From Betaproteobacteria bacterium (lineage in GTDB: Bacteria > Pseudomonadota > Gammaproteobacteria > Burkholderiales > Rhodocyclaceae), in the NCBI GenBank assembly GCA_947478755.1, contig CANJXH010000008.1:1-35921 (forward strand): DNA of 35,921 nucleotides, written 5' to 3'. A program made the translations under genes and the position numbers. The notes beneath the pieces were generated by a model. It searched no databases and had not been told where the DNA came from. It was given only the letters and a program-made list of their open reading frames with translations. This document shows positions 1 to 8,828 of this stretch, in pieces. How positions within the stretch are numbered: the stretch's first letter is position 1; each line of letters starts with the position of its first letter.

Positions 1-247
1 GAACGGGCCGCTCGGCGTATTCGAGTTCGACCAGTTCGGCGGCGGAACCAAGATGATGGCCGCGGCCATCGCCCATTCGCCGGCCTTTACCATCGCCGGT
101 GGCGGCGATACGCTGGCGGCGATTGCGAAGTACCACATCGAAAACCAGATCGGTTACATCTCCACCGGGGGTGGCGCCTTCCTCGAGTTCCTCGAAGGCA
201 AAACCCTGCCCGCAGTTGAAATTCTGGAACAAAGAGCCACCCAATAA
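1..247 (+). CDS. pgk: Phosphoglycerate kinase, C-terminal fragment (cut by window start)
   Basis: This is the last 81 residues of phosphoglycerate kinase, which interconverts 1,3-bisphosphoglycerate plus ADP and 3-phosphoglycerate plus ATP in the cytoplasm. The reading frame is open from base 2 and runs to TAA at 245-247. The signature [12 protein letters not shown] followed by [16 protein letters not shown] is the classic C-terminal nucleotide-domain ending of bacterial Pgk. The ORF track begins at an internal Met (53), but the upstream in-frame residues [12 protein letters not shown] are also Pgk-like, so the gene simply continues out of the window. It lies 3 nt before pyk, which suggests one glycolytic transcript. 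Confidence 0.95.
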   Translation, partial: NGPLGVFEFDQFGGGTKMMAAAIAHSPAFTIAGGGDTLAAIAKYHIENQIGYISTGGGAFLEFLEGKTLPAVEILEQRATQ

Positions 248-250
248 ATC

Positions 251-1678
251 ATGCAACGTGCCACCAAAATTGTCGCGACCCTCGGACCGGTTTCATCGGA
301 TCACAAATCGCTGACAGCTTTGGTGGAAGCCGGGGTAAATGTTGTCCGCCTCAACTTCTCGCACGGCACGGCAGACGATCATCGCAAGCGCGTCGAGCTG
401 TTGCGCGACATCTGCAAGGCGACCGGGCGTACTGTCGGCATCATGGCCGACCTGCAGGGCCCGAAGATCCGCATCGGAAAATTTGCCAACGGCCCGATTC
501 ACCTCAAGGCCGGCCAGGGCTTCGTGCTTGATACGGCCTGCAAGCTGGGCGACGAACAGCGGGTCGGCCTCGACTACCCCGAACTGATTGACGACGTGAC
601 GGTCGGCGACGTGCTGTTGCTCGACGATGGTCGCGTGGTGATGGACATCGAACGTATCAGCAACGGCGAAATTTTCTGCCGCACGCGCCACGACGCAGAG
701 CTGTCGAACAACAAGGGCATCAACAAGCAGGGTGGCGGACTTTCCGCACCGGCATTGACGCCGAAAGACATGGAAGACATCAAGACGGCGGCGTTTCTCA
801 ATGTCGATTACGTCGCGGTTTCATTTCCCAAGTCGGGCGCCGACATGCACCAGGCGCGCGAGCTGCTGACGGCTGCGGGTTCCGACGCGCTGGTGATCGC
901 CAAGATAGAGCGGGTCGAGGCGATTGCGAACCTGGAAGACATCCTGCTCGCCACCGATGGCGTCATGGTCGCCCGCGGCGATCTGGCGGTCGAGGTCGGC
1001 GACGCGGCGGTACCGGCGCTGCAAAAGCGCATCATCCGCACCTCGCGTGAACTCAACAAGTTCGTCATCACCGCCACGCAGATGATGGAGTCGATGATCC
1101 ACAGCCCGGTGCCGACGCGCGCCGAAGTGTCGGACGTCGCCAATGCGGTGCTCGATGGCACTGATGCGGTGATGCTGTCGGCTGAAACCGCCTCGGGCGA
1201 ATATCCGGTGCAGACGGTCGAGGCCATGGTGCGCATTTGCGTCGAGGCGGAAAAATCAGCGGAAGTGGCGCTGGACAAGGACTTTCTCAATCGCGTGTTC
1301 ACGCGCATCGACCAGTCGATCGCGATGGCCACGCTGTTTACCGCCTTCCACCTCAAGGTGAAGGCTATCGCGTCGCTCACCGAATCCGGCTCCACTGCGC
1401 TGTGGATGTCGCGACTGCATTGCGGCGTGCCGATCTACGCATTGACGCCGAAGATTCGCACACGTTACAAGGTCAGCATCTTCCGTGACGTTACACCGCT
1501 GCTGATGCGCACGGTGGAAAGCAATCGCGATGAACTACTGCGCCACGCCGAAGAGGCACTGATCAAGGAAGGCGCCGTGGAACCGGGCGACCTGATCGTG
1601 TTCACCGTCGGCGAGCCGATCGGCCAATCTGGCGGTACCAACACGCTGAAGATCGTGCGCGTCGGCAGCAACAACTGA
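251..1678 (+). CDS. pyk: Pyruvate kinase
   Basis: Pyruvate kinase converts phosphoenolpyruvate and ADP to pyruvate and ATP in the last step of glycolysis. The protein is 475 aa, usual for the bacterial enzyme. It opens with RATKIVATLGPVSSD and RLNFSHG (the N-terminal barrel strand with the catalytic Arg/Asn/Ser). It carries MADLQGPKIRIG near residue 70, the VMVARGDLAVEVG metal/active-site segment near residue 240, and TATQMMESM just after it. The C-terminal allosteric-type domain starts near residue 350. The start ATG is 3 nt after the pgk stop. The pgk-pyk-fbaA order is common in betaproteobacteria and supports the call. Confidence 0.97.
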   Translation: MQRATKIVATLGPVSSDHKSLTALVEAGVNVVRLNFSHGTADDHRKRVELLRDICKATGRTVGIMADLQGPKIRIGKFANGPIHLKAGQGFVLDTACKLGDEQRVGLDYPELIDDVTVGDVLLLDDGRVVMDIERISNGEIFCRTRHDAELSNNKGINKQGGGLSAPALTPKDMEDIKTAAFLNVDYVAVSFPKSGADMHQARELLTAAGSDALVIAKIERVEAIANLEDILLATDGVMVARGDLAVEVGDAAVPALQKRIIRTSRELNKFVITATQMMESMIHSPVPTRAEVSDVANAVLDGTDAVMLSAETASGEYPVQTVEAMVRICVEAEKSAEVALDKDFLNRVFTRIDQSIAMATLFTAFHLKVKAIASLTESGSTALWMSRLHCGVPIYALTPKIRTRYKVSIFRDVTPLLMRTVESNRDELLRHAEEALIKEGAVEPGDLIVFTVGEPIGQSGGTNTLKIVRVGSNN

Positions 1679-1726
1679 ATCCAGTTTCAAACACACTACA
1701 TTCGACAATTTTTACCGGAGAACATC

Positions 1727-2791
1727 ATGTCACTCGTATCGATGCGCCAGTTGCTCGACCACGCTGCCGAAAACGGCTATGGCCTGCCCGCCTTCAACGT
1801 GAACAACATGGAACAGGTGTGGGCCATCATGGAAGCCGCCAATGAAGTTGGCGCGCCAGTGATCATGCAGGCCAGTGCCGGTGCGCGCAAATATGCGGGC
1901 GAAGCCTTTCTGCGCCACCAGATTCTTGCTGCGCTCGAAGCCTATCCGCACATCCCCGTCGTGATGCATCAGGACCATGGCCAATCGCCGGCGGTCTGCC
2001 TGTCGGCGATTCGCTCCGGCTTTACCAGCGTGATGATGGACGGCTCGCTGATGGCTGACGGCAAGTCGGTCGCCAGCTACGACTACAACGTCGCGGTCTC
2101 GAAACAGGTTGTCGAGATGGCGCACTCGATTGGCGTCACCGTCGAAGCTGAACTCGGCGTGCTCGGATCGCTCGAAACCATGAAGGGCGACAAGGAAGAC
2201 GGCCACGGCGCCGAAGGCACCATGACCCGCGAACAGTTGCTCACCGATGTCGAGCAGGCCGCCGACTTTGTTGCCAAGACCCAATGCGATGCGCTGGCCA
2301 TCGCCATCGGCACCTCGCATGGCGCCTACAAGTTCACCAAGAAGCCGACCGGCGACATCCTCGCCATCGGCCGCATCAAGGAAATTCACGCCCGCATCCC
2401 GAATACGCATCTGGTGATGCATGGCTCGTCTTCGGTACCGCAGGAGCTGCTGGCCGAGATCCGCGAGTTCGGCGGCGACATGAAGGAAACCTACGGCGTG
2501 CCGGTGGAAGAAATCCAGGAAGGCATCAAGCACGGCGTGCGCAAGGTGAACATCGATACCGACATCCGCCTCGCCATGACCGGCGCCATCCGCCGCTACT
2601 TCGGCGAGAACCCTTCGAAGTTCGACCCGCGCGATTACCTCAAGCCCGCGCGCGAAGCCGCGAAGAAAATCTGCCTCGCGCGCTACCAGCAGTTCGGCTG
2701 TGCCGGCCAGGGTGGCAAGATCAAGATCATCCCGCTAGACAAGATGGCAGAACGCTACACAAAAGGCGAACTCAACCAGATCGTGAAATAA
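1727..2791 (+). CDS. fbaA: Fructose-bisphosphate aldolase, class II (Calvin-type)
   Basis: This zinc-dependent aldolase interconverts fructose 1,6-bisphosphate and glyceraldehyde-3-phosphate plus dihydroxyacetone phosphate; the Calvin-type subgroup also acts on sedoheptulose bisphosphate. At 354 aa it has family length. It shows the N-terminal [11 protein letters not shown], the metal-binding MHQDHGQS near residue 83, the EAELGVLG segment with the GDKEDGHG loop near residues 140-165, HGSSSVP near residue 230, and NIDTDIRLA near residue 275. A GGAGA-type ribosome site lies just before the ATG. The 48-nt gap from pyk shows no clear terminator. Whether it serves glycolysis or CO2 fixation cannot be told here because no other cbb gene is in view. 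Confidence 0.96.
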   Translation: MSLVSMRQLLDHAAENGYGLPAFNVNNMEQVWAIMEAANEVGAPVIMQASAGARKYAGEAFLRHQILAALEAYPHIPVVMHQDHGQSPAVCLSAIRSGFTSVMMDGSLMADGKSVASYDYNVAVSKQVVEMAHSIGVTVEAELGVLGSLETMKGDKEDGHGAEGTMTREQLLTDVEQAADFVAKTQCDALAIAIGTSHGAYKFTKKPTGDILAIGRIKEIHARIPNTHLVMHGSSSVPQELLAEIREFGGDMKETYGVPVEEIQEGIKHGVRKVNIDTDIRLAMTGAIRRYFGENPSKFDPRDYLKPAREAAKKICLARYQQFGCAGQGGKIKIIPLDKMAERYTKGELNQIVK

Positions 2792-2803
2792 GCAAAACAC
2801 CCC

Positions 2804-3697
2804 ATGACCCAAACGCTTTTTGAATCCAGCATCACCAGCCTGCAACTGCTTGGCCGCGGCAAGGTGCGCGACATCTATGCCGTCGGCGACGACAAGCTGC
2901 TGATCGTCGTGACCGATCGCCTCTCGGCCTTCGACGTGATCCTGCCCGACCCAATCCCGGACAAGGGGCGCGTGCTGACCGCGATTGCCGATTTCTGGTT
3001 TGGCAAGCTGGCGCACGTGGTGCCAAGCCAGCTGACCGGCATCGATCCCGAAACCGTGGTTGCCAGCGACGACGAGCGCGCGCAGGTGCGCGGCCGCTCA
3101 ATGGTGGTGAAGCGCCTGAAGCCGCTGCCGATCGAAGCCGTCGCACGTGGCTACCTGATCGGCTCGGGCTGGAAGGATTACCAGAAGACCGGGCAGGTAT
3201 GCGGCATTGACCTGCCGGCCGGCCTGCAGTTGGGGCAGAAGCTGCCGCAACCCGTATTCACTCCGGCGACCAAGGCCGAGATGGGTGACCACGACGAGAA
3301 CATCGACTACGCGACGGTGGAAAAGCTGATCGGTGCGGAACTCGCCGCCAAGGTGCGCGACATCACGCTGCGCCTTTACCGCGAAGCCGCGGCCTTTGCC
3401 GGCGTCAAGGGCATTATCATCGCCGACACCAAGTTTGAATTCGGCCTCGACGATACCGGTCGCCTGTATCTGATCGACGAAGTGCTGACGCCGGACTCGT
3501 CGCGCTTCTGGCCTGCCAGCGAATATCAGGTTGGCATCAGCCCGCCCAGCTTCGACAAGCAGATCGTGCGCGACTACCTCGAAACCCTGGACTGGGACAA
3601 GAAGGCGCCGGGCCCGAAACTGCCGCAAGCCATCATCGACAAGACCACCGCCAAATACAACGAAGCCCTGGCCCGACTCACCGGCGCCTCGGAATAA
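2804..3697 (+). CDS. purC: Phosphoribosylaminoimidazole-succinocarboxamide synthase (SAICAR synthase)
   Basis: PurC joins CAIR and aspartate using ATP to make SAICAR in de novo purine synthesis. The protein is 297 aa, the longer form of the family (the E. coli enzyme is about 237 aa). Visible motifs are [13 protein letters not shown] (ATP site, about residues 16-28), [32 protein letters not shown] near residue 113, DTKFEFGLD near residue 207 and [13 protein letters not shown] near residue 225. It starts 12 nt after fbaA. In many betaproteobacteria purE and purK follow purC; here the next gene is a peptidase, so those functions must be encoded elsewhere. Confidence 0.97.
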   Translation: MTQTLFESSITSLQLLGRGKVRDIYAVGDDKLLIVVTDRLSAFDVILPDPIPDKGRVLTAIADFWFGKLAHVVPSQLTGIDPETVVASDDERAQVRGRSMVVKRLKPLPIEAVARGYLIGSGWKDYQKTGQVCGIDLPAGLQLGQKLPQPVFTPATKAEMGDHDENIDYATVEKLIGAELAAKVRDITLRLYREAAAFAGVKGIIIADTKFEFGLDDTGRLYLIDEVLTPDSSRFWPASEYQVGISPPSFDKQIVRDYLETLDWDKKAPGPKLPQAIIDKTTAKYNEALARLTGASE

Positions 3698-3700
3698 GCC

Positions 3701-5743
3701 ATGAATCCGCTACTCGATTTCTCGGGCCTGCCCCGCTTCGACACCGTACAACCAGAGCACGTTGCGCCGGCCATTGATCAGTTGCTCGCCGAAAGCCGTG
3801 CGCTGATCACCAGACTGCAAGCGGACGCGACGCCCGCGACGTGGGATGCCTTTGTGCAGCCGCTCACCGATGCCGGCGAACGGCTGTCGCGTGCCTGGGG
3901 CATCGTCGGCCATCTGCACTCAGTCAACGACGTGCCGGCATGGCGCGAGGCCTACAACGCGCAGCTGCCGCAGGTCTCCGGTTTCTATGCCGAGTTGGGA
4001 CAGAACCTGGCGCTGTTCGCCAAGTACAAGGCCTTGCAGCAAAGCGCCGAATACGCGACGCTCTCCGCCACGCGCCGCCGCATCATCGACAACGACGTGC
4101 GCGACTTCCGCCTCTCCGGTGCCGAACTTGCCGAAGACCAGAAACCGCGCTTCAAGGAAATTTCGGAAGAGCTCTCTGCCCTCTCCGCAAAGTTCTCCGA
4201 AAACGTGCTCGACGCCACCAATGCCCACGGCGAGTGGGTCGAGGACGAAGCATTGCTGGCCGGCATCCCCGCCGATGCCGTTGCTGCTGCCAAGGCCGCT
4301 GCGGAAAAGGACAGCAAGCCTGGCTGGAAGTTCACGCTGCACCAGCCCTCCTACATCCCGGTGCTGCAGTACGCCGACAACCGCGAATTGCGCGCGCGCA
4401 TGTATCGCGCGTCGGCCACCCGCGCTTCCGAGTTCGGCAAGCCGGAGTGGGACAACACGCCATTGATCGACAGGATACTTTCGCTGCGCGCCGAAGAATC
4501 GAAGATGCTCGGCTACGCCAATTACGCCGAAGTCTCGCTGGTGCCGAAGATGGCCAACACGCCGACGCAGGTTGCTGCCTTCCTGCGCGACATCGCCGCC
4601 AAGGCGCGGCCCTTCGCCGAAAAGGATGTTGCCGAGCTGCGCGATTTCGCACGCCAGGAACTCGGCCTTGACACGCTCGAAGCCTGGGACATGGCCTATG
4701 CCTCGGAAAAACTGCGCGAGCAGCGTTATGCTTTTTCGGATGAGGAAGTCAAACAGTATTTCCCCGAACCGAAAGTGCTGGCCGGCCTGTTCCGCGTCAT
4801 CGAATCGATTTTCTCCGTCAAGCTCGAAGCCGATACGGCGCCGGTGTGGCACCCGGCGGTGCGCTTTTTCCGCATCGTCAAGAACGGTGAGCTGGTCGGA
4901 CAGTTCTACCTCGACCTTTACGCCCGCGACACCAAGCGCGGCGGCGCCTGGATGGACGAAGCGATCACCCGCCGTACGCTGGCGGGCAGCATCCAGAAAC
5001 CGGTCGCCTACCTCAACTGCAATTTCCCGGCGCCGGTCGGTGACAAACCCGCGACCTTCAGCCACGACGATGTGATCACGCTGTTCCACGAATGCGGCCA
5101 CGGCCTGCACCACCTGCTGACCCGCGTTGATGAGCTTGCCGTCTCCGGCATCCATGGTGTGGAATGGGATGCGGTCGAGCTGCCCAGCCAGTTCATGGAA
5201 AACTTCTGCTGGGAATGGGACGTGCTGCAAGGCATGACCAAACACGCCGAGACCGGCGCGCAATTACCGCGCGCGTTGTACGACAAGATGATCGCAGCAA
5301 AGAACTTCCAAAGTGGCATGCAGACCCTGCGCCAGATCGAGTTTGGCCTGTTCGACCTGCTGCTGCACAGCGAATTCGTTCCTGCGCCCGGCAAGCCCTT
5401 CAAGCCGCTGCTCGATGCGGTGCGAAAGGAAGTCGCCGTCACCGTGCCGCCGGAATGGAACCGCTTCCCGCAAAGCTTCTCGCACATCTTCGGCGGCGGT
5501 TACGCCGCCGGCTACTACAGCTACAAGTGGGCCGAGGTGTTGTCGGCCGATGCCTACGAAGCCTTCGAGGAAGCGGCGAAGACCAGCGGCAGCACGCTCG
5601 ATGCCGCGACCGGCGAACGCTACTGGCGCGAGATTCTGTCGGTGGGCGGTTCGCGCCCGGCGATCGAATCGTTCAAGGCCTTCCGCGGTCGCGAACCGCG
5701 ACCGGATGCGCTGCTGCGCCACAGCGGCATGGCGCTGGCTTGA
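3701..5743 (+). CDS. prlC: M3 family oligopeptidase (oligopeptidase A-like)
   Basis: This is a cytoplasmic zinc metallopeptidase of the thimet-oligopeptidase family. Oligopeptidase A degrades short peptides, including released signal peptides. The protein is 680 aa, matching the E. coli enzyme. The zinc signature HECGH lies at residues 463-467 in LFHECGHGLHHLL, and the third-ligand region follows at GVEWDAVELPSQFMENFCWE. The C-terminal FGGGYAAGYYSYKWAEVLSAD is also typical. The ATG is 3 nt after the purC stop, so translation is probably coupled. The symbol is by family resemblance; a dipeptidyl carboxypeptidase (dcp) is less likely from the length and motif context. Confidence 0.93.
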   Translation: MNPLLDFSGLPRFDTVQPEHVAPAIDQLLAESRALITRLQADATPATWDAFVQPLTDAGERLSRAWGIVGHLHSVNDVPAWREAYNAQLPQVSGFYAELGQNLALFAKYKALQQSAEYATLSATRRRIIDNDVRDFRLSGAELAEDQKPRFKEISEELSALSAKFSENVLDATNAHGEWVEDEALLAGIPADAVAAAKAAAEKDSKPGWKFTLHQPSYIPVLQYADNRELRARMYRASATRASEFGKPEWDNTPLIDRILSLRAEESKMLGYANYAEVSLVPKMANTPTQVAAFLRDIAAKARPFAEKDVAELRDFARQELGLDTLEAWDMAYASEKLREQRYAFSDEEVKQYFPEPKVLAGLFRVIESIFSVKLEADTAPVWHPAVRFFRIVKNGELVGQFYLDLYARDTKRGGAWMDEAITRRTLAGSIQKPVAYLNCNFPAPVGDKPATFSHDDVITLFHECGHGLHHLLTRVDELAVSGIHGVEWDAVELPSQFMENFCWEWDVLQGMTKHAETGAQLPRALYDKMIAAKNFQSGMQTLRQIEFGLFDLLLHSEFVPAPGKPFKPLLDAVRKEVAVTVPPEWNRFPQSFSHIFGGGYAAGYYSYKWAEVLSADAYEAFEEAAKTSGSTLDAATGERYWREILSVGGSRPAIESFKAFRGREPRPDALLRHSGMALA

Positions 5744-5747
5744 CCGC

Positions 5748-6005
5748 ATGAATCGCGCCTTCCTCTGTGGCCTCGCTGCTGTCACCCTGATGCTGGGTGG
5801 TTGCAGCAAGCTGACGGAAGCCAACTATGCAAAACTCAAGACGGGCATGAGCTATGAAGAAGTCACGCAGCTCATCGGCCGTGCCGACCAGTGCAGCGAG
5901 ACGGTTGGGCTGAAGCACTGCGTGTGGGGAAATGCGGAGCGTGGCGTCACGGCGGATTTTGTCGCCGACAAGGCCCTGGTGTTCTCCAGCCAGAACATCC
6001 GCTAG
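5748..6005 (+). CDS. Small outer-membrane-type lipoprotein (DUF3862/BamE-like fold)
   Basis: This 85-aa protein is hidden inside a longer ORF-track frame (5313-6005). The real start is the ATG at 5748, 4 nt after the peptidase stop. It has a lipoprotein signal: MNRAFLCGLAAVTLMLGGC with the lipobox LGGC, lipidated Cys at residue 19. The mature part, LKTGMSYEEVTQLIGRADQC followed by a WGN strand, resembles the small alpha-beta SmpA/OmlA (BamE) or DUF3862 fold, in which a TGMSxxEV motif starts the first helix. No enzymatic function is visible. The mature part also has two further Cys (ADQCSE and KHCVWG) that could pair. Residue 20 is Ser, not Asp, so outer-membrane sorting is likely. Confidence 0.85.
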   Translation: MNRAFLCGLAAVTLMLGGCSKLTEANYAKLKTGMSYEEVTQLIGRADQCSETVGLKHCVWGNAERGVTADFVADKALVFSSQNIR

Positions 6006-6094
6006 GCGACACAGCGCCGAATTTGTCCGTGGTATCTTGATGGTCACTGATCCGAACATGGGTCACGAATCATTACGCCGCTCTACTGAAATCC

Positions 6095-6565
6095 ATGTCA
6101 CTCGAAACCTGGGAACTGCTGAGTTACGTCGTCACGGTGGTTGGCTTGCCGCTGGCGATTTTTGTTTTCCTGTTCGAGCAGCGCAAGGAGCGTGAGAACG
6201 AGGAGGAAGAGGTTTATCAGCTGCTGTCGGACAACTATCAGGACTTTCTCAAGGTGGCGCTGGCGCACCCGGACCTGCGGCTGTTTGCAGACACTGAAAC
6301 GCCGGCGATGAGCGAGGAACAGAAGGAACGGCAATACATCATCTTCGCCATGCTGATCTCACTGTTCGAGCGCGCCTACCTCTTGCTGTACGAAGACGTG
6401 ATGTCTCCAAAACAGGCGCGGCGCTGGAATTCCTGGGAAGACTACGTGCATGAGTGGTGCGGTCGTGCCGACTTCCGGGCCAGCCTGGACAAGCTGCTGC
6501 GCGGTGAGGATGAGGATTTCGCGCGTTATGTGCGACGCATTGCAACGGCGGAAAATGGCAGTTGA
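6095..6565 (+). CDS. Hypothetical protein with one N-terminal membrane segment
   Basis: I do not recognise a family with certainty. The 156-aa product has one hydrophobic segment (about residues 8-27, LLSYVVTVVGLPLAIFVFLF), then a charged stretch QRKERENEEEEVYQLL that begins a helical cytoplasmic domain. The remainder is rich in aromatic and acidic residues (FERAYLLLYEDVM, WNSWEDYVHEWC, DFARYVRRIA). It looks like the small single-pass proteins of the DUF4760 type, which is only a resemblance. Its TGA overlaps the ATG of the DNA glycosylase gene in TGATG, so the two are probably translationally coupled. The 89 nt upstream (6006-6094) hold no clear promoter or terminator. Confidence 0.75.
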   Translation: MSLETWELLSYVVTVVGLPLAIFVFLFEQRKERENEEEEVYQLLSDNYQDFLKVALAHPDLRLFADTETPAMSEEQKERQYIIFAMLISLFERAYLLLYEDVMSPKQARRWNSWEDYVHEWCGRADFRASLDKLLRGEDEDFARYVRRIATAENGS

Positions 6566-7104
6566 TGGCAGCTGCGTCGAAGGCATCAATTCAGTCCTTT
6601 GCACCGATTGCCGATCACAAATCACGCGTGCTGATTCTCGGCTCGATGCCGGGCAATGCCTCGCTGGATGCCGGCCAATACTATGCGCACCCGCGCAATG
6701 GTTTCTGGCCGATTGTTGCGGCATTGACGGATGTAGCAGCTGATAGCCATTATGCCGAACGAACCCGCGGCCTGCTGAAAGCGGGCATCGCGCTGTGGGA
6801 TGTACTGGCCTGTTGCAGCCGCAATGGCAGCCTCGATTCGGAGATCGACATTGCGACTGAAGTCGCCAACGACTTCAGCGGGTTTCTTGCAAAACACCCG
6901 ACCGTCACCCATGTGTTCTTCAATGGCGGCAAGGCCGAACAGTCCTTTGCGCGCCATGTGCGCCCGCTACTTGGTGCGCGGCCTTTGCACATGCAGCGCT
7001 TGCCGTCGACCAGCCCCGCTCATGCCGGTTTGCCGTTGGCGGCGAAGCAGGCGGCCTGGCTTGCGGCGATCCGCCCGGCGCTGCAGGCAGGGCGAATCGC
7101 GTAG
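6565..7104 (+). CDS. DNA-deoxyinosine glycosylase (uracil-DNA glycosylase superfamily)
   Basis: The 179-aa protein belongs to the hypoxanthine/uracil-DNA glycosylase group that excises deaminated bases in base-excision repair. The N-terminal motif VLILGSMPGNASLDAGQYYA followed by HPRNGFWPI (about residues 20-50) and the C-terminal LPSTSPAHAGLP are the hallmark segments of the deoxyinosine glycosylase subfamily (known from related mug-like enzymes). The ORF track starts at TTG 6562; ATG 6565 is preferred because it forms TGATG with the stop of the preceding gene. The gene converges on the tim44-like gene with only 3 nt between stop codons. Substrate preference (I versus U) cannot be decided from sequence alone. 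Confidence 0.88.
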   Translation: MAAASKASIQSFAPIADHKSRVLILGSMPGNASLDAGQYYAHPRNGFWPIVAALTDVAADSHYAERTRGLLKAGIALWDVLACCSRNGSLDSEIDIATEVANDFSGFLAKHPTVTHVFFNGGKAEQSFARHVRPLLGARPLHMQRLPSTSPAHAGLPLAAKQAAWLAAIRPALQAGRIA

Positions 7105-7107
7105 CGC

Positions 7108-8016
7108 CTAGTCGAGCTGCTCGATGCCGGCGACCTGCCAGCCACCCTTGCCGCCGCGAGCGCTGACCAGATGCCAGACTTCATCCACCGGTTGCGGATT
7201 GGCGTTGGCCTCTTCACGTACCAGACCGACAAAGCGCACGCTGACCACACGGCGATTGCCTTCGTCTTCGACATTCAGCACAGTGGCATCGATGCTGACC
7301 ACGTCGGTTTCCTGCTTGGTGTCGCCGCGCTCGGCAATCGAGAGACGGATTTCGGCAAACATTTCCGGCGTGGTGAACTCGCGGATGTCGTCGAGATTGC
7401 CGGCGTCATTGGCGGCCTGCAGGCGAATGAAGTTGAGCTTCGCCGAGCGCGCGAAATCCCTCACATCGAAATCGGCTGGAATGTGCCCGGCACGGCCCGA
7501 TGCCGGCGCCCCGGTTCCAGGCGCGGCGGCGGGATTCGCCCCTGCGGGACCAAAGGCCGGCAAGGGGTTGCGCTCGAACACGTTGCGCTGGTCCTGGCCG
7601 GAACCGGCGGCGGCGTACTGCATGCCGTTCGATGCACCGGCACCATTGCGACGTCGCATGAAATAGCCGATCACCATCATCACGACCGTCACCAACAGGA
7701 ACATCGTCACCATCGAGGCGAGCTCGCCGCCAAACCCGAAATGCGACGCCAGCGCTGCAATGCCGAGGCCGGCGGCAAGGCCGGCCACCGGGCCCATCCA
7801 CGACCGCGCCGGCGAAGCGCTTGCCTGGGCTGCAGTGCTGGCACCGGCGGGTGCCGGTGCTGCTGACGGGGCCTTGTTTGGCGCAGAAAACTGCCGCTGC
7901 ATGCCGGATGTCTTGCCCCCCCCGAAACGCTTGGCGCTGGCCTCGCTGCTGGCCAGCGAGAGGCTGACTGTAAGGATGAGGGCTGCTGCGGTCGCAAAAA
8001 ATGAACGGAATTTCAT
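7108..8016 (-). CDS. Tim44-like domain membrane protein
   Basis: This 302-aa exported or membrane protein has a C-terminal Tim44-like domain (about residues 175-300, with the segment DVVSIDATVLNVEDEGNRRV). Bacterial members are of unknown function; Tim44 is a mitochondrial import component. The start is placed at ATG 8016, not the longer ORF at 8037, because AAGGAG lies 6 nt upstream and the product then opens with a signal sequence, MKFRSFFATAAALILTVSLS. A Ser/Ala/Pro-rich stretch follows, then two hydrophobic segments, GPVAGLAAGLGIAALASHFG and MVTMFLLVTVVMMVIGYFM, ending in RRR. It is the last gene of an htpX-terC-tim44 run. Confidence 0.87.
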   Translation of the reverse strand: MKFRSFFATAAALILTVSLSLASSEASAKRFGGGKTSGMQRQFSAPNKAPSAAPAPAGASTAAQASASPARSWMGPVAGLAAGLGIAALASHFGFGGELASMVTMFLLVTVVMMVIGYFMRRRNGAGASNGMQYAAAGSGQDQRNVFERNPLPAFGPAGANPAAAPGTGAPASGRAGHIPADFDVRDFARSAKLNFIRLQAANDAGNLDDIREFTTPEMFAEIRLSIAERGDTKQETDVVSIDATVLNVEDEGNRRVVSVRFVGLVREEANANPQPVDEVWHLVSARGGKGGWQVAGIEQLD

Positions 8017-8033
8017 GATGACTCCTTGTGTGG

Positions 8034-8807
8034 TCAATCGGATGATTGGGGGCTGGGGATGCGTTGGTCCGAAACGTAATGCGCATGCAACTCGACCGGC
8101 TTCGTCACCCGCTTGCGCAGGCGGATGTTGAGCATTTCGACGCAGACCGAGAACGCCATCGCGAAATAGATGTAGCCCTTGGGTACGTGGTGGCCGAAGC
8201 CGTCGGCTAGCAGCACGACGCCGACGACGACGAGGAAGGAAAGCGCCAGCATCTTGATCGTGGGGTGGTTGGACACCACGCGACCAATGGACGGCGCGAA
8301 CAGCATCATCAGGCCGACCGAGACAATCACGGCAGCGATCATTACCTTGACCTCGCTGACCATGCCGACTGCGGTGATGATGGAGTCGAGCGAGAACACC
8401 AGGTCGATGACAATGATCTGGCCGATGGCGGCGGCGAAACCCGATACCGACTTGTGCTGCGCTTCACCCTCTTCGCCTTCCAGCAGCTGGTGCACCTCGG
8501 TGGTGCTCTTCCAGATCAGGAACAGGCCACCGGCGATGAGGATCAGGTCACGCCCGGAGAAGCCGATGTCGAACACCGTGAATACCGGTTCGGTCAGGCC
8601 GACGATCCAAGATAGGGCAAGCAGCAGACCGATGCGCATGAACATCGCGAGGAAAAGGCCGATGCGGCGCGCCAGTTCCTGCTGCGCCTTCGGCAGCTTG
8701 TCGACAAGGATCGATATGAAGATGATGTTGTCGACGCCAAGGACCAGCTCCAGCGCGGTAAGCGTGAGGAAGGCGATCCAGATGTCGGGGCTGAGCAGGA
8801 GTTCCAT
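8034..8807 (-). CDS. TerC family integral membrane protein
   Basis: The 257-aa polytopic inner-membrane protein belongs to the TerC family (tellurite resistance/YoaE-like). Members of this family have been linked to manganese export and metal supply to exported enzymes. The signature LELVLGVDNIIFISILVDKLP (about residues 19-39, with the conserved acidic pair) and the repeat IDLVFSLDSIITAVGMV (about residues 133-149) are plain. About seven hydrophobic segments can be counted. The C-terminus includes FAMAFSVCVEMLN. It sits 21 nt after htpX and 17 nt before the tim44-like gene, so all three probably form one envelope-related transcript. The substrate is not determined. Confidence 0.92.
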   Translation of the reverse strand: MELLLSPDIWIAFLTLTALELVLGVDNIIFISILVDKLPKAQQELARRIGLFLAMFMRIGLLLALSWIVGLTEPVFTVFDIGFSGRDLILIAGGLFLIWKSTTEVHQLLEGEEGEAQHKSVSGFAAAIGQIIVIDLVFSLDSIITAVGMVSEVKVMIAAVIVSVGLMMLFAPSIGRVVSNHPTIKMLALSFLVVVGVVLLADGFGHHVPKGYIYFAMAFSVCVEMLNIRLRKRVTKPVELHAHYVSDQRIPSPQSSD

Positions 8808-8828
8808 GGTGACGACTTGTCCGGTTGA

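Noticed and set aside
3920-5263. 447-aa ORF antisense to the M3 peptidase
   Set aside because: Shadow of a gene with clear HECGH catalytic motif; composition is that of a mirrored frame (Arg/Gly/Val rich).
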